Below are positions 17,488 through 26,847 of a stretch of DNA of 64,000 bases, piece after piece. This stretch comes from Prolixibacter sp. SD074 (lineage in GTDB: Bacteria; Bacteroidota; Bacteroidia; Bacteroidales; Prolixibacteraceae), in the NCBI RefSeq assembly GCF_009617895.1, contig NZ_BLAW01000001.1, positions 2,037,001 through 2,101,000 on the forward strand, written 5' to 3'. A program made the position numbers and the translations under genes. The notes beneath the pieces were generated by a model. It saw nothing but the letters and a program-made list of their open reading frames with translations. It had not been told where the DNA came from and did not search any database. The stretch's first letter is position 1. Each line of letters opens with the position of its first letter.

Positions 17488-19929
17488 ATGGCCAAGAAAA
17501 TAACCTCAAATACTTCCAGGAAAAACAATCAAAAATCCAACTTCAGGAAACGGCTGAGCAAACTCAGTAACTGGGAACGAGTCGGTGGAATTCTCGCCAT
17601 CGGATTATTCTTCTTTGCACTTTATTTGCTCATTTCACTCATCTCTTTTCTCCTGTCGGGGGGTGCCGACCAAAGTCAGCTTAGCCTCACGGCGCGGGAG
17701 ATTTTGACCAATCCTAATTTGAAAATCGAGAATGTAGGCGGAAAGTGGGGAGCCTCAATGGCCGACTGGTTCATTAACCGGGGCATCGGCCTTGCTTCAT
17801 TTGGAGTGGTGTATCTGCTATTTATAATGGCTGTCAAGCTGGGCCGAATCCATAAGGTTTCGCTGTCGAGAAACTTTGGGTACGGAATATTTCTCATTAT
17901 CTGGTCATCGGTTGCGTTAGGTTATTTCATGGCCCCGCTGTACGAACAATCGTATCTCTACCCGGGTGGTGCTTACGGCTTTTTCATTAGCCAGTGGTTT
18001 AATTCCGTTATCGGCAATGTAGGAACCTTCTTCCTCCTGATGGCTACCATGTTAATCTGCATCATCATTGCCTTTGAGAATGCCTGGCCGGTAATGCGCA
18101 AGTGGATGAGCCGCGCGAAAAAACAGCCGGCAACCGATACAACGCTCTCGGACGAGGAAATCTTTAATGCCCCCCAAGCTCCTGTCATCAACGAAAAAGA
18201 TAATTCTTTCGCCAAAGTCGTTAAAGAGGATGATGAAGTGGAAGTGGTTTATGCAGACGATAACAATAAAGGAGAAATAGAGCTGGAACGGGAACCGGAG
18301 GTGAATAATATTTCTCCTGATAAGAAACATGGGGACAAAAAGGACGATGGGACCAACGATCCGGAACTGGAGGTAGAGAAACGTGTGGAAGACGATGTGG
18401 TAGCGTCCATCCAGCAGGATGTGCTGGAAGACTACGATCCCACCCTCGATCTTTCCCGGTATGAATTTCCACCACTTGATCTGTTAAAAGAGTGGTCGAC
18501 CGGAAATCCACAGGTTACCAATGAGGAATTAATTGCCAATAAGAACCGGATCGTTGAGACGCTGAAGAACTACAACATTGAGATTGTTAAAATAAAAGCA
18601 ACTTCCGGTCCTACCATTACTTTATACGAAATTGTCCCGGCACCGGGAATTCGGATTTCAAAAATCAAAAATCTGGAAGATGACATTGCCCTAAGCCTGG
18701 CTGCTCTCGGAATCCGTATTATTGCGCCTATTCCCGGAAAGGGAACCGTGGGTATTGAGGTGCCTAACCGGAAACCGGAGATTGTTTCCATGCGTTCCAT
18801 CATCGCATCACGGACATTCCAGGAATCCGAGTTTGAGTTGCCCATTGCTTTGGGAAAAACTATTTCGAACGAAACCTATGCGGTCGATTTGACCAAAATG
18901 CCACATATTCTGGTTGCCGGAGCCACAGGTCAGGGTAAATCGGTTGGTTTAAATGCCATCATTACTTCGCTGTTGTACAAAAAACATCCGTCGCAGCTGA
19001 AGTTCGTCTTCGTCGATCCCAAAAAAGTAGAGCTTAACCTTTACTCGGTGATAGAAAAACATTTCCTGGCCAAAATGCCTGGAGAAGACGACCCGATTAT
19101 CACCGATGTTCAAAAAGTGAAAAATACCCTGAGTTCCCTGAACATGGAAATGGACGAGCGGTATGATTTGCTAAAGAAAGCCCATACCCGGAATATTAAA
19201 GAGTACAACCAAAAATTTATTTCGCGAAGATTAAATCCTGAAAAAGGTTTCCGTTACCTGCCCTACATTGTGGTAATCATCGATGAATTTGCCGATCTGA
19301 TAATGACGGCCGGTAAAGAAATTGAATTACCTATTGCCCGCATTGCTCAGCTGGCCAGGGCCGTTGGAATCCACATGATCATTGCCACTCAGCGTCCGTC
19401 AATCAATATTATTACCGGAGTGATAAAGGCCAACTTCCCGGCAAGGATCGCTTTCCGGGTAGCCTCGATGGTCGACTCGAGAACAATTCTTGATTCACCC
19501 GGAGCCAATCAGTTAATCGGTAAAGGTGATATGCTGGTTTCTACGGGAAGTAACCTAACCCGTGTACAATGTGCCTTTGTCGACACGCCGGAAGTGGAAT
19601 CGATTGTGCATTTTATTGGTGAGCAGCCGGGTTATCCTACCGCTTTCTTATTACCTGAATACATCGATGGAAATTCTGATGAGCCGGGTGCTGTCGATTT
19701 GAAAAACCGGGATGACTTGTTTGATGAGGCAGCAAAATTAGTTGTAATGAACCAGACCGGCTCCACATCAGCCATTCAACGGAAGTTTTCGATTGGTTAC
19801 AATCGTGCAGGCCGGATTATGGACCAATTGGAAGCAGCAGGTATTGTCGGACCGAACGAAGGCAGCAAGGCACGACAGGTATTATTACAGGATGAATATT
19901 CTTTGGAACAATTATTGAACAACCTTTAA
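17488..19929 (+). CDS. ftsK: DNA translocase FtsK
   Basis: 813 residues. A basic N-terminus is followed by four membrane segments (about 30-205). An acidic low-complexity linker (about 210-310) comes next, then the alpha/beta motor with Walker A GATGQGKS (about 478), a Walker B-like VVIIDEFADL (about 594) and IATQRPS. The gamma (winged-helix) domain is at the C-terminus (about 740-813). It pumps chromosomal DNA through the division septum and activates XerCD recombination at dif. A xerD-type recombinase is encoded 3 kb downstream. The lolA-like gene follows after 30 nt on the same strand. Confidence 0.96.
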   Translation: MAKKITSNTSRKNNQKSNFRKRLSKLSNWERVGGILAIGLFFFALYLLISLISFLLSGGADQSQLSLTAREILTNPNLKIENVGGKWGASMADWFINRGIGLASFGVVYLLFIMAVKLGRIHKVSLSRNFGYGIFLIIWSSVALGYFMAPLYEQSYLYPGGAYGFFISQWFNSVIGNVGTFFLLMATMLICIIIAFENAWPVMRKWMSRAKKQPATDTTLSDEEIFNAPQAPVINEKDNSFAKVVKEDDEVEVVYADDNNKGEIELEREPEVNNISPDKKHGDKKDDGTNDPELEVEKRVEDDVVASIQQDVLEDYDPTLDLSRYEFPPLDLLKEWSTGNPQVTNEELIANKNRIVETLKNYNIEIVKIKATSGPTITLYEIVPAPGIRISKIKNLEDDIALSLAALGIRIIAPIPGKGTVGIEVPNRKPEIVSMRSIIASRTFQESEFELPIALGKTISNETYAVDLTKMPHILVAGATGQGKSVGLNAIITSLLYKKHPSQLKFVFVDPKKVELNLYSVIEKHFLAKMPGEDDPIITDVQKVKNTLSSLNMEMDERYDLLKKAHTRNIKEYNQKFISRRLNPEKGFRYLPYIVVIIDEFADLIMTAGKEIELPIARIAQLARAVGIHMIIATQRPSINIITGVIKANFPARIAFRVASMVDSRTILDSPGANQLIGKGDMLVSTGSNLTRVQCAFVDTPEVESIVHFIGEQPGYPTAFLLPEYIDGNSDEPGAVDLKNRDDLFDEAAKLVVMNQTGSTSAIQRKFSIGYNRAGRIMDQLEAAGIVGPNEGSKARQVLLQDEYSLEQLLNNL

Positions 19930-19959
19930 AAACAAAGCCCTTTAAGTAGGAGTACTAAC

Positions 19960-20619
19960 ATGAGTAGAATGAAAAATTTTACATTAACCGTCTTGCTCGT
20001 CATGACAACCAGCCTGCTGTTTGCTCAGCAGGATAACAAAGCGAAAGAAATTCTCGATAAGCTTTCGGCAACAACCAATCGTTATAAAACCATTCAAATC
20101 GATTTTTCCTTTACCCTGGAAAACCAGAAAGAAGACATCAAAGAAACAAATAGTGGCTGGGTGGCTTTGAAAGGAGATAAATACCGGTTGCATATGCCGG
20201 CTTTAGGAACGGATATTTATTCGAATGGTAAAACCAACTGGAGTTATCTTCCCGATGCGGGCGAAGTCAATGTAACGGACAACGTGCCGGGGCAGGATAA
20301 TTCGCTTAATCCGGCCAACCTTTTCACTATCTACGAAAAGGGTTTCAAATACCGGTACATTGGTGAAGAAAAAGCAGGTGGCAAAAATGCTTATGTCATC
20401 GATCTTTACCCAAAAGATCTGAATAAAGATTTCACCCGGGTTAAGCTTTACGTTGATGCTGCCAGCTACCACATCATTAAAGGCATAACATACAGTAAAG
20501 ATGGCAACACCTATACTGTTGCACTTAAAAATATGAAAACCAACCAGGATTTACCTGACAGTTATTTCACATTTGACCCGGCTAAACATCCCGATGTAGA
20601 AGTGAATGATATGCGATAA
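19960..20619 (+). CDS. LolA-like outer-membrane lipoprotein carrier protein
   Basis: 219 residues with a signal peptide ending at LLFAQ (about residue 25). The mature part has the LolA/LolB half-barrel pattern: TIQIDFSFTLENQKED, SGWVALKGDKYRLHMP, and repeated strands to the C-terminus (DSYFTFDPAKHPDVEV). Such periplasmic chaperones carry lipoproteins from LolCDE to the outer membrane. It follows ftsK closely, as in many bacteria where lolA sits downstream of ftsK. Transcription ends at a perfect 20-bp hairpin shared with pyk. Confidence 0.85.
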   Translation: MSRMKNFTLTVLLVMTTSLLFAQQDNKAKEILDKLSATTNRYKTIQIDFSFTLENQKEDIKETNSGWVALKGDKYRLHMPALGTDIYSNGKTNWSYLPDAGEVNVTDNVPGQDNSLNPANLFTIYEKGFKYRYIGEEKAGGKNAYVIDLYPKDLNKDFTRVKLYVDAASYHIIKGITYSKDGNTYTVALKNMKTNQDLPDSYFTFDPAKHPDVEVNDMR

Positions 20620-20630
20620 ACGATAACAAG

Positions 20631-20671
20631 AAAATATAAAAGGAGGCTGATTCAGCCTCCTTTTATATTTT
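20631..20671. terminator. Bidirectional terminator, 20-bp perfect hairpin
   Basis: Bases 20631-20650 and 20652-20671 are exact complements around a single T. The GC-rich core GGAGGCTGA lies at the apex and AAAATATAAAA/TTTTATATTTT lies at the base, giving a U-rich tail on either strand. It serves lolA (plus) and pyk (minus), which converge here. Confidence 0.85.
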
Positions 20672-20687
20672 CTTTCATTACTTATTC

Positions 20688-22133
20688 TCATTTATTGTTG
20701 GCACCCTGATCCGATTTGTTCTTCCGGGTCAATTGTCCTACCTCAGCAATTTCCATAAAAGAGGTCCCACCTCCTACACCAAAGCTTCCCCCCACATAAA
20801 CCACTTTATCTTCCTCGGCCAGAAAACCTTCGTCAACGAGGCTGCGCAGTGCATGTTTTACCAGTTTGTCCTTGTTCTTTTTCACGACAATTTCGCTGGC
20901 ATATACACCGTACGAAAGCGCCAATTCCCGTTTTACATTACCCGTATGACACTTGGCATAAACGGGCCGGTTACTCCGGAATGCAGCCAGATAGCGGGCC
21001 GTTCTTCCCGTTAGGGTATCGGTAACAATTGCTTTTACATCTAACTCCTCTGCAGCCATTACAGCAGCTTCCGATAAGAATGCGGGTACTTCTCCGTCGA
21101 GACGCGGTACAGGCAGGTCATTACGTCTATCCTTGCTCTTTTCAACTTCCATTGCAATCCGGGTCATGGTTTCAACAGCTTCAACCGGATAACTTCCGTA
21201 AGCAGTTTCACCGGAAAGCATAACCGCATCGGTCCGGGCATAAATTGCATTGGCCACATCGCTGACTTCTGCACGGGTTGGCCTCGGATTCTGAATCATT
21301 GTGTGCAGCATCTGCGTAGCGATGATAACCGGCTTTTTCAGTTTTACACACCGGCGAATAATATGCCGCTGGACCCCGGGGATTTTTTCGGCGGGAATTT
21401 CAATTCCCAGGTCACCCCGGGCAACCATAATACCATATGCATAATCCAAAATCTCATCGAGATTATTTACGCCATCCAGGTTCTCGATTTTTGCAATGAT
21501 TTTGATTTTGCCTCCCTTACGGTCAAGAATCTCCTGAACAGCCAATACATCCTCTTTATTGCGGACGAATGAATGGGCAATGAAATCCAAATCGTTATCG
21601 ACAGCCCATTCAATGAACATCTCGTCTTTGGGCGAAATGGCAGGTAAAGCAAATGAAACGCCTGGAACATTGATACTTTTTCGGTTTTTGATTTCACCGT
21701 TATTTACAACAATCACTTCCAGTGCATCATCCTTTACAGCTTCAACTTTCAGCTCCAACTCACCGTCATCGATTAGTACAGAGCGACCTACGCCAACATC
21801 ATTAATAAATCCGGGATAATCGACATAAAACACATCTTTATTGGATTCTCCGTCACCGCCTTTTATTAACAGCCTATCTCCCTTCTTCACGGGAATGGGC
21901 CCGGCAATATTTTTAGTCCTTACTTCAGGTCCTTTGGTATCGAGTAATATAGCCAGAGAATCGGATACCGACCGTACATCATTCACCAGTTGCAAAGCAG
22001 TCTCGGGAGTCTGGTGTGCCGTGTTGATTCGGACAACATTCATCCCTGCCTCATACAATTTTGAAATAAATTCCGGATTACTGGTTTTGTCGGAAAGTGT
22101 AGCGACAATCTTGGTATGTTTGTTTCGATTCAT
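20688..22133 (-). CDS. pyk: Pyruvate kinase
   Basis: 481 residues from the ATG at 22133. An upstream in-frame start at 22190 would add 19 residues not expected for the family. The substrate and metal sites are intact: RINTAHQTPE (the usual RxNxSH with T for S), KIENLDGV (about 220), the signature region MVARGDLGIEIP, and ATQMLHTM. The C-terminal domain is complete. It makes ATP and pyruvate from PEP and ADP. It is transcribed alone, convergent with lolA, and is one of several enzymes of the PEP node in this window. Confidence 0.95.
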   Translation of the reverse strand: MNRNKHTKIVATLSDKTSNPEFISKLYEAGMNVVRINTAHQTPETALQLVNDVRSVSDSLAILLDTKGPEVRTKNIAGPIPVKKGDRLLIKGGDGESNKDVFYVDYPGFINDVGVGRSVLIDDGELELKVEAVKDDALEVIVVNNGEIKNRKSINVPGVSFALPAISPKDEMFIEWAVDNDLDFIAHSFVRNKEDVLAVQEILDRKGGKIKIIAKIENLDGVNNLDEILDYAYGIMVARGDLGIEIPAEKIPGVQRHIIRRCVKLKKPVIIATQMLHTMIQNPRPTRAEVSDVANAIYARTDAVMLSGETAYGSYPVEAVETMTRIAMEVEKSKDRRNDLPVPRLDGEVPAFLSEAAVMAAEELDVKAIVTDTLTGRTARYLAAFRSNRPVYAKCHTGNVKRELALSYGVYASEIVVKKNKDKLVKHALRSLVDEGFLAEEDKVVYVGGSFGVGGGTSFMEIAEVGQLTRKNKSDQGANNK

Positions 22134-22339
22134 CTTGATAGAAAGATATTTTAATATGGTAATTTGAGCTGCGAAATTAAGGGATTTCACCTAATGATGG
22201 CCCTTTTCACCCGTCTAACAGCAGAAAATAAGATTTGTTTAATATTACTCCTGCTCCTGATTGATATAACCATCTGATTTTTCAGTTATTGAAATATATC
22301 AGAAGCGATGCTCCGGCATAACATTAAAATTACATTCCC

Positions 22340-22756
22340 TCAACCTAAAAAACTTTCCACTGCCAAGCGATACGAGTCAAGACCAAATCCCATAATACTT
22401 CCCTTGCAAACCGGCCCGATAACCGACTCATGCCGAAAATTCTCCCGGGTCAGAATATTGGAAATATGAACTTCCACAACCGTCGTATTAATTCCGGAAA
22501 TGGCATCACGAATGGCAATTGATGTATGTGTATAAGCTCCTGCATTAATGATAATACCATCGGCCAAAAAACCTCGTTCATGCAATTTGTTCACAATCTC
22601 CCCTTCCACATTCGATTGGAAGTACTCAAACTCAACTTTTGGAAACCGTTCCTTCAACTTTACGTAATATTCATCAAAGGACCGATTACCATAGATAGTT
22701 TTTTCTCTAACACCCAAAAGATTAAGGTTTGGGCCATTTATTAAAATAATTTTCAT
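22340..22756 (-). CDS. aroQ: 3-dehydroquinate dehydratase, type II
   Basis: 138 residues. N-terminal GPNLNLLG, the catalytic Y22 in REKTIYG, INAGAYTHTS, and EVHISNI with the catalytic His near residue 99. It converts 3-dehydroquinate to 3-dehydroshikimate in the shikimate pathway as a dodecamer. The divergent xerD-type gene starts 163 bp away. This pair is common in Bacteroidota. Confidence 0.94.
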   Translation of the reverse strand: MKIILINGPNLNLLGVREKTIYGNRSFDEYYVKLKERFPKVEFEYFQSNVEGEIVNKLHERGFLADGIIINAGAYTHTSIAIRDAISGINTTVVEVHISNILTRENFRHESVIGPVCKGSIMGFGLDSYRLAVESFLG

Positions 22757-22919
22757 TTAACTCAGATTATTCTTATATTTAACTATATGTCAAAAAGAAA
22801 ACATCATATTATTTTAAAAACCTTTTTCTTGCACCCCCTTGTTTATTAACAATAATAAATGTTTTCTTAAACCAAATTTATTTAAAATTGTTACAAGTTA
22901 AAACTAAAATTGCTTCATT

Positions 22920-23819
22920 ATGAATTGGGTTGAGAGCAAAAAGGGATACGAATCGTTTTTGAGACTTGAGAAATCGCTTTCTCAAAACTCAATTAGCGCT
23001 TACATTAACGATATCAATAAATTGATTTCGTTTTTGGAAGGCGAATATAAAGAACTTCCGCCAGATAAGGTAAAACTACAACATCTTCGTGAATTTGTTG
23101 AATGGATGAACCAAAAGGGCGTAAGTCCGCGTACGCAGGCCAGGACCATTTCCGGCATAAAGTCGTTCTACAAGTACTTGCTCATGGAAGGTGTGATTGA
23201 AAATGACCCGACGACTTTGCTCGAATCTCCCAAAATCGGAAGAAAGTTGCCGGATATACTCAGCAACCAGGAAATTAATGATTTAATTAATGCCATTGAT
23301 TTAAGCAAACCGGAAGGACAGCGGAATAAAGCAATGATTGAAACCCTTTACAGTTGTGGCCTCCGTGTTTCCGAACTTGTCAATCTGAAGTTGAGCAACC
23401 TGCACTTTGATCAGGAATTCATAAAAATCGAAGGAAAAGGCGATAAAGAGCGCCTGGTCCCAATCAGCAAGCAAGCAATTGAAGATATTAACAAATATCT
23501 GATTGGTTACCGCAAACGTCTCAAAGTGGACAAGGACAGCGAAAATATTCTTTTCCTGAACCGTCGGGGCAAACAACTCAGTCGTGTGATGATTTTTACC
23601 ATTATTAAAAACCTGGCACAAAAAATCAATCTCAACAAGAACATTAGCCCTCATACATTCCGCCATTCATTTGCTTCGCAATTGATTGATGGAGGGGCCG
23701 ATTTAAGGGCCGTCCAGGAAATGCTGGGACACGAATCAATTCTCACAACAGAGATTTATACGCACCTCGATAAAGACTATTTGAAGGATACCATCAACCG
23801 GCATCATCCCAGATCCTGA
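22920..23819 (+). CDS. xerD: Site-specific tyrosine recombinase XerD
   Basis: 299 residues, the usual Xer length. The N-terminal SAM-like core-binding domain spans about 1-90. The catalytic domain carries R149, K173, H245-xx-R248, H271 and nucleophile Y280, all in place. With a partner Xer protein it resolves chromosome dimers at dif, activated by FtsK. There is no integron or phage context, and divergence from aroQ supports the housekeeping role. A terminator follows at 23861. Confidence 0.93.
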   Translation: MNWVESKKGYESFLRLEKSLSQNSISAYINDINKLISFLEGEYKELPPDKVKLQHLREFVEWMNQKGVSPRTQARTISGIKSFYKYLLMEGVIENDPTTLLESPKIGRKLPDILSNQEINDLINAIDLSKPEGQRNKAMIETLYSCGLRVSELVNLKLSNLHFDQEFIKIEGKGDKERLVPISKQAIEDINKYLIGYRKRLKVDKDSENILFLNRRGKQLSRVMIFTIIKNLAQKINLNKNISPHTFRHSFASQLIDGGADLRAVQEMLGHESILTTEIYTHLDKDYLKDTINRHHPRS

Positions 23820-23860
23820 TAAGAAACTATTTATTTAAATTAAATAACAATATTTATAAA

Positions 23861-23901
23861 GAAGACAGACAAATTCTATGATTTGTTACTGTCTTCTTTT
23901 C
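23861..23901 (+). terminator. Terminator of xerD
   Basis: GAAGACAG (23861-23868) pairs with CTGTCTTC (23889-23896), extended by ACAAAT/ATTTGT inside, and is followed by TTTTCATTTAT. Confidence 0.75.
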
Positions 23902-24036
23902 ATTTATAATACTTTGTTTCCTCGCGGTTCTTCCATGACTAACAGCAGGATAAGACAACTGCAAAACAGCTTTTTAGAATGATTATGCTTTACAGCAATA
24001 ACATGTTTTAGAGCATAAATTTTTCAATTATTTATT

Positions 24037-24044
24037 TATCTTTG
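24037..24044 (+). promoter_or_regulatory. Promoter -7 box of pckA
   Basis: TATCTTTG, the most common form of the Bacteroidota -7 box, about 49 nt before the pckA ATG. No clear -33 element is seen. Confidence 0.6.
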
Positions 24045-24092
24045 ACTATTGCGAAACTACGAGCAATAAAACCTTTATCAAATTATCTCATT

Positions 24093-25697
24093 ATGAAAAA
24101 TTTAGATTTATCTGTTTACGGGATTGAAAATGTATCAGAAATTCTTTACAACCCCTCTTACGAGCAGCTTTTCGAGGAAGAAACGAAACCAGGTTTAGAC
24201 GGTTATGAAAAAGGTGTTGTGACTGAGTTGGGTGCTGTGAATGTGATGACTGGTGTTTTCACCGGACGTTCACCTAAGGATAAATACATTGTTAAGGACG
24301 ACACGACAAAAGATACCATTTGGTGGACATCTCCGGAATCTCCAAACGACAACAAACCTGTTTCTACAGAAGTTTGGAAAGACTTGAAAGAGAATACCAT
24401 CAAACAACTTTCAGGGAAAAGATTATTCGTTGTTGATTGCTTTGCTGGTGCAAATGAAAATTCACGAATGAAGATTCGTTTCATTATGGAAGTAGCATGG
24501 CAGGCACACTTTGTAAAAAATATGTTTATCCGTCCAACAGAGGAGGAATTAGAAAACTTTGAGCCTGACTTTGTTTCTTTAAACGGAGCAAAAACAGTAA
24601 ACAAGAAATGGAAGGAACATGGTTTAAACTCAGAGGTTTATACTGTTTTCAACCTTACTGAAAAAATGCACGTTCTTGGTGGCTCATGGTATGGTGGTGA
24701 AATGAAGAAGGGTATGTTCGCAATGATGAACTACTACCTCCCATTAAATGAAATGGCCTCAATGCACTGTTCTGCCAATGTTGGCAAAGATGATGATGTT
24801 GCAATCTTCTTCGGTCTTTCAGGTACCGGCAAAACAACCCTTTCAACCGATCCTAACCGCCGCCTAATTGGTGATGACGAGCACGGATGGGACGATAACG
24901 GCGTATTTAACTTCGAAGGTGGTTGCTATGCAAAAACCATTCACCTTGACCCTGAAGCAGAACCAGATATCTACAATGCCATCAAACGTGATGCATTGTT
25001 AGAAAACGTAACTGTTGATGAAAATGGTAAAATTGATTTCGACGACAATTCAGTAACTGAAAACACTCGTGTATCATATCCTATTTATCACATCGACAAC
25101 ATTGTTAAACCTGTTTCAAAAGCTGGTCACGCTAACAAAGTTATTTTCCTTACTGCTGATGCATTTGGTGTATTGCCTCCTGTCTCCAAATTGACAAAAG
25201 AGCAAACCAAGTATCACTTCCTTTCAGGTTTCACAGCAAAATTAGCCGGGACCGAGCGTGGTGTTACAACTCCACAACCAACATTCTCAGCTTGTTTTGG
25301 TGAAGCATTTCTTTCATTGCACCCAACAAAATACGGTAAAGAACTGGTTAGGAAAATGGAAGAACACGGTGCTGAAGCTTATCTTGTAAACACAGGATGG
25401 AACGGAACCGGAAAACGTATCTCAATAAAAGATACCCGCGCGATTATCGACCGCATTTTGGACGGCTCGATTGAAAAAGCAGAAACTAAAATGATTCCAA
25501 TCTTCAATCTGGAAGTTCCGACTGCTCTCGAAAATGTTGATACCAAGATTCTCGATCCGCGTAACACTTACGCTGACGCAGCAGAATGGGAAAACAAAGC
25601 CAAAGACCTGGCCGGACGTTTCATTAAAAACTTCAGGAAATATACGGACAACGCAGAAGGTAAAGCATTGGTTGCTGCCGGGCCCCAACTTAACTAA
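24093..25697 (+). CDS. pckA: Phosphoenolpyruvate carboxykinase (ATP)
   Basis: 534 residues from the ATG at 24093. The longer open frame from 24042 overlaps the promoter and is rejected. The ATP-type signature is complete: [30 protein letters not shown] with P-loop [11 protein letters not shown], and DDEHGWDD for metal binding. It interconverts oxaloacetate plus ATP with PEP, CO2 and ADP. In succinate-forming Bacteroidota it runs in the carboxylating direction to make ATP. Its codon use is richer in A/T at third positions than its neighbours, which fits high expression. A strong terminator follows. Confidence 0.96.
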   Translation: MKNLDLSVYGIENVSEILYNPSYEQLFEEETKPGLDGYEKGVVTELGAVNVMTGVFTGRSPKDKYIVKDDTTKDTIWWTSPESPNDNKPVSTEVWKDLKENTIKQLSGKRLFVVDCFAGANENSRMKIRFIMEVAWQAHFVKNMFIRPTEEELENFEPDFVSLNGAKTVNKKWKEHGLNSEVYTVFNLTEKMHVLGGSWYGGEMKKGMFAMMNYYLPLNEMASMHCSANVGKDDDVAIFFGLSGTGKTTLSTDPNRRLIGDDEHGWDDNGVFNFEGGCYAKTIHLDPEAEPDIYNAIKRDALLENVTVDENGKIDFDDNSVTENTRVSYPIYHIDNIVKPVSKAGHANKVIFLTADAFGVLPPVSKLTKEQTKYHFLSGFTAKLAGTERGVTTPQPTFSACFGEAFLSLHPTKYGKELVRKMEEHGAEAYLVNTGWNGTGKRISIKDTRAIIDRILDGSIEKAETKMIPIFNLEVPTALENVDTKILDPRNTYADAAEWENKAKDLAGRFIKNFRKYTDNAEGKALVAAGPQLN

Positions 25698-25726
25698 TTG
25701 GCTTTTTAAAAGCCTTTTACATACGA

Positions 25727-25754
25727 ATCCCGGGACTATCCCGGGATTTTTTTT
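25727..25754 (+). terminator. Strong terminator of pckA
   Basis: ATCCCGGGA (25727-25735), loop CTA, TCCCGGGAT (25739-25747), then eight T. The T tract reaches the stop codon of the convergent epimerase gene. Confidence 0.9.
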
Positions 25755-26619
25755 ATGGCTTAACTAAATCGTCGAGCGCGGAATCGATATCGGGGAATTG
25801 AAACTTATATCCTGCCTCCGTTAATTTTCGTGGCAGAACTGTTGGACCATGAACAAGCATTGTTGCGCCTTCGGAGAACAACAATTTTAGAGCAAACGCA
25901 GGAACAGCCAAAAAAGAAGGCCTTCCTAGTTTGTGAGCCAGTTTTCGGGTAAACGTTTCGTTATTTACCGGATAAGGCGCGGTAAAATTAAACACACCAT
26001 TCAATTCCTTTTTCGCTAAAAGAAATTGAACCGCTCCCATAACATCATCCAAATGGATAAATGAGAATCCTTGTTTCCCACTGCCCACGGTACCGCCAAG
26101 TCCCATTCTGAATACTGGCAACAAACGGCCAAACATTCCTCCCTCCTTTCCAAGCACCAGTCCCATCCGCATAATTACCATCCGTACGCCCAATTTTTTC
26201 ACTTCCGCGGCAGCGCCTTCCCATCGTGTAGCTACTTCGCCCAGAAAATCATGCCCATACTCAAATACTTCTTCGTCATGCGTACCCGAATTGGCATAGA
26301 TGCCGATAGCCGATGTCGATAAAAACACCTCCGGTCGATCATCCGATGACATCGCCTTCAGCGCATCAACCAATTGACGGGTAACCTGAATCCTGCTTTC
26401 CATTATCTGCTGTTTATAGGCGGGCGTCCAGCGCTTCACAATGGGCGCACCAGCCAGATTAATGACACCATTCACGCCGGTTAGCAGCTGAACAAGATAG
26501 TTTTCTCCGCGCTTAAAATCAGCTCGTAGCAACGGTACTACTTCAATGCCGGAACTCACAAATGCCTCGCGTAGGGCGCCACCAATAAATCCTGTACTTC
26601 CTGATATTGCAATTTTCAT
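25753..26619 (-). CDS. TIGR01777-family NAD-dependent epimerase (SDR)
   Basis: 288 residues. The Rossmann motif GSTGFIGGAL lies at residues 7-16, with GVINLAGAP following. The C-terminal DUF1731-type end with VLPRKLTEAGYKFQFPDI is characteristic of the TIGR01777/YfcH family. Substrate and pathway are unknown for the family. It is a single gene, convergent with pckA. There is nothing I can identify in the 228 bp upstream. Confidence 0.88.
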   Translation of the reverse strand: MKIAISGSTGFIGGALREAFVSSGIEVVPLLRADFKRGENYLVQLLTGVNGVINLAGAPIVKRWTPAYKQQIMESRIQVTRQLVDALKAMSSDDRPEVFLSTSAIGIYANSGTHDEEVFEYGHDFLGEVATRWEGAAAEVKKLGVRMVIMRMGLVLGKEGGMFGRLLPVFRMGLGGTVGSGKQGFSFIHLDDVMGAVQFLLAKKELNGVFNFTAPYPVNNETFTRKLAHKLGRPSFLAVPAFALKLLFSEGATMLVHGPTVLPRKLTEAGYKFQFPDIDSALDDLVKP

Positions 26620-26847
26620 TTTGCCGTATTTTTCTGTTAAGATTTCTGATACTTATCTTGTCGTAGTACTCTCCCAACTGAGCGGATAGTACGATGGAAT
26701 TCTGAAGAGGCCCGGAAGTCAATTATTCCCGGAACCGGAAAGAATAGCGTCATTTTAAGTCTGTCCGGGCATATGGAAAACTCTTTACAATAAAATTACC
26801 TGTTTTCGTTAAAACAATTTTATTTTGTATCGGACAAAGACAGATTC

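Noticed and set aside
22920-23819. Mobile-element integrase
   Set aside because: Length, complete Xer motifs, neighbour aroQ and absence of attachment repeats or cargo indicate the chromosomal XerD-type recombinase.
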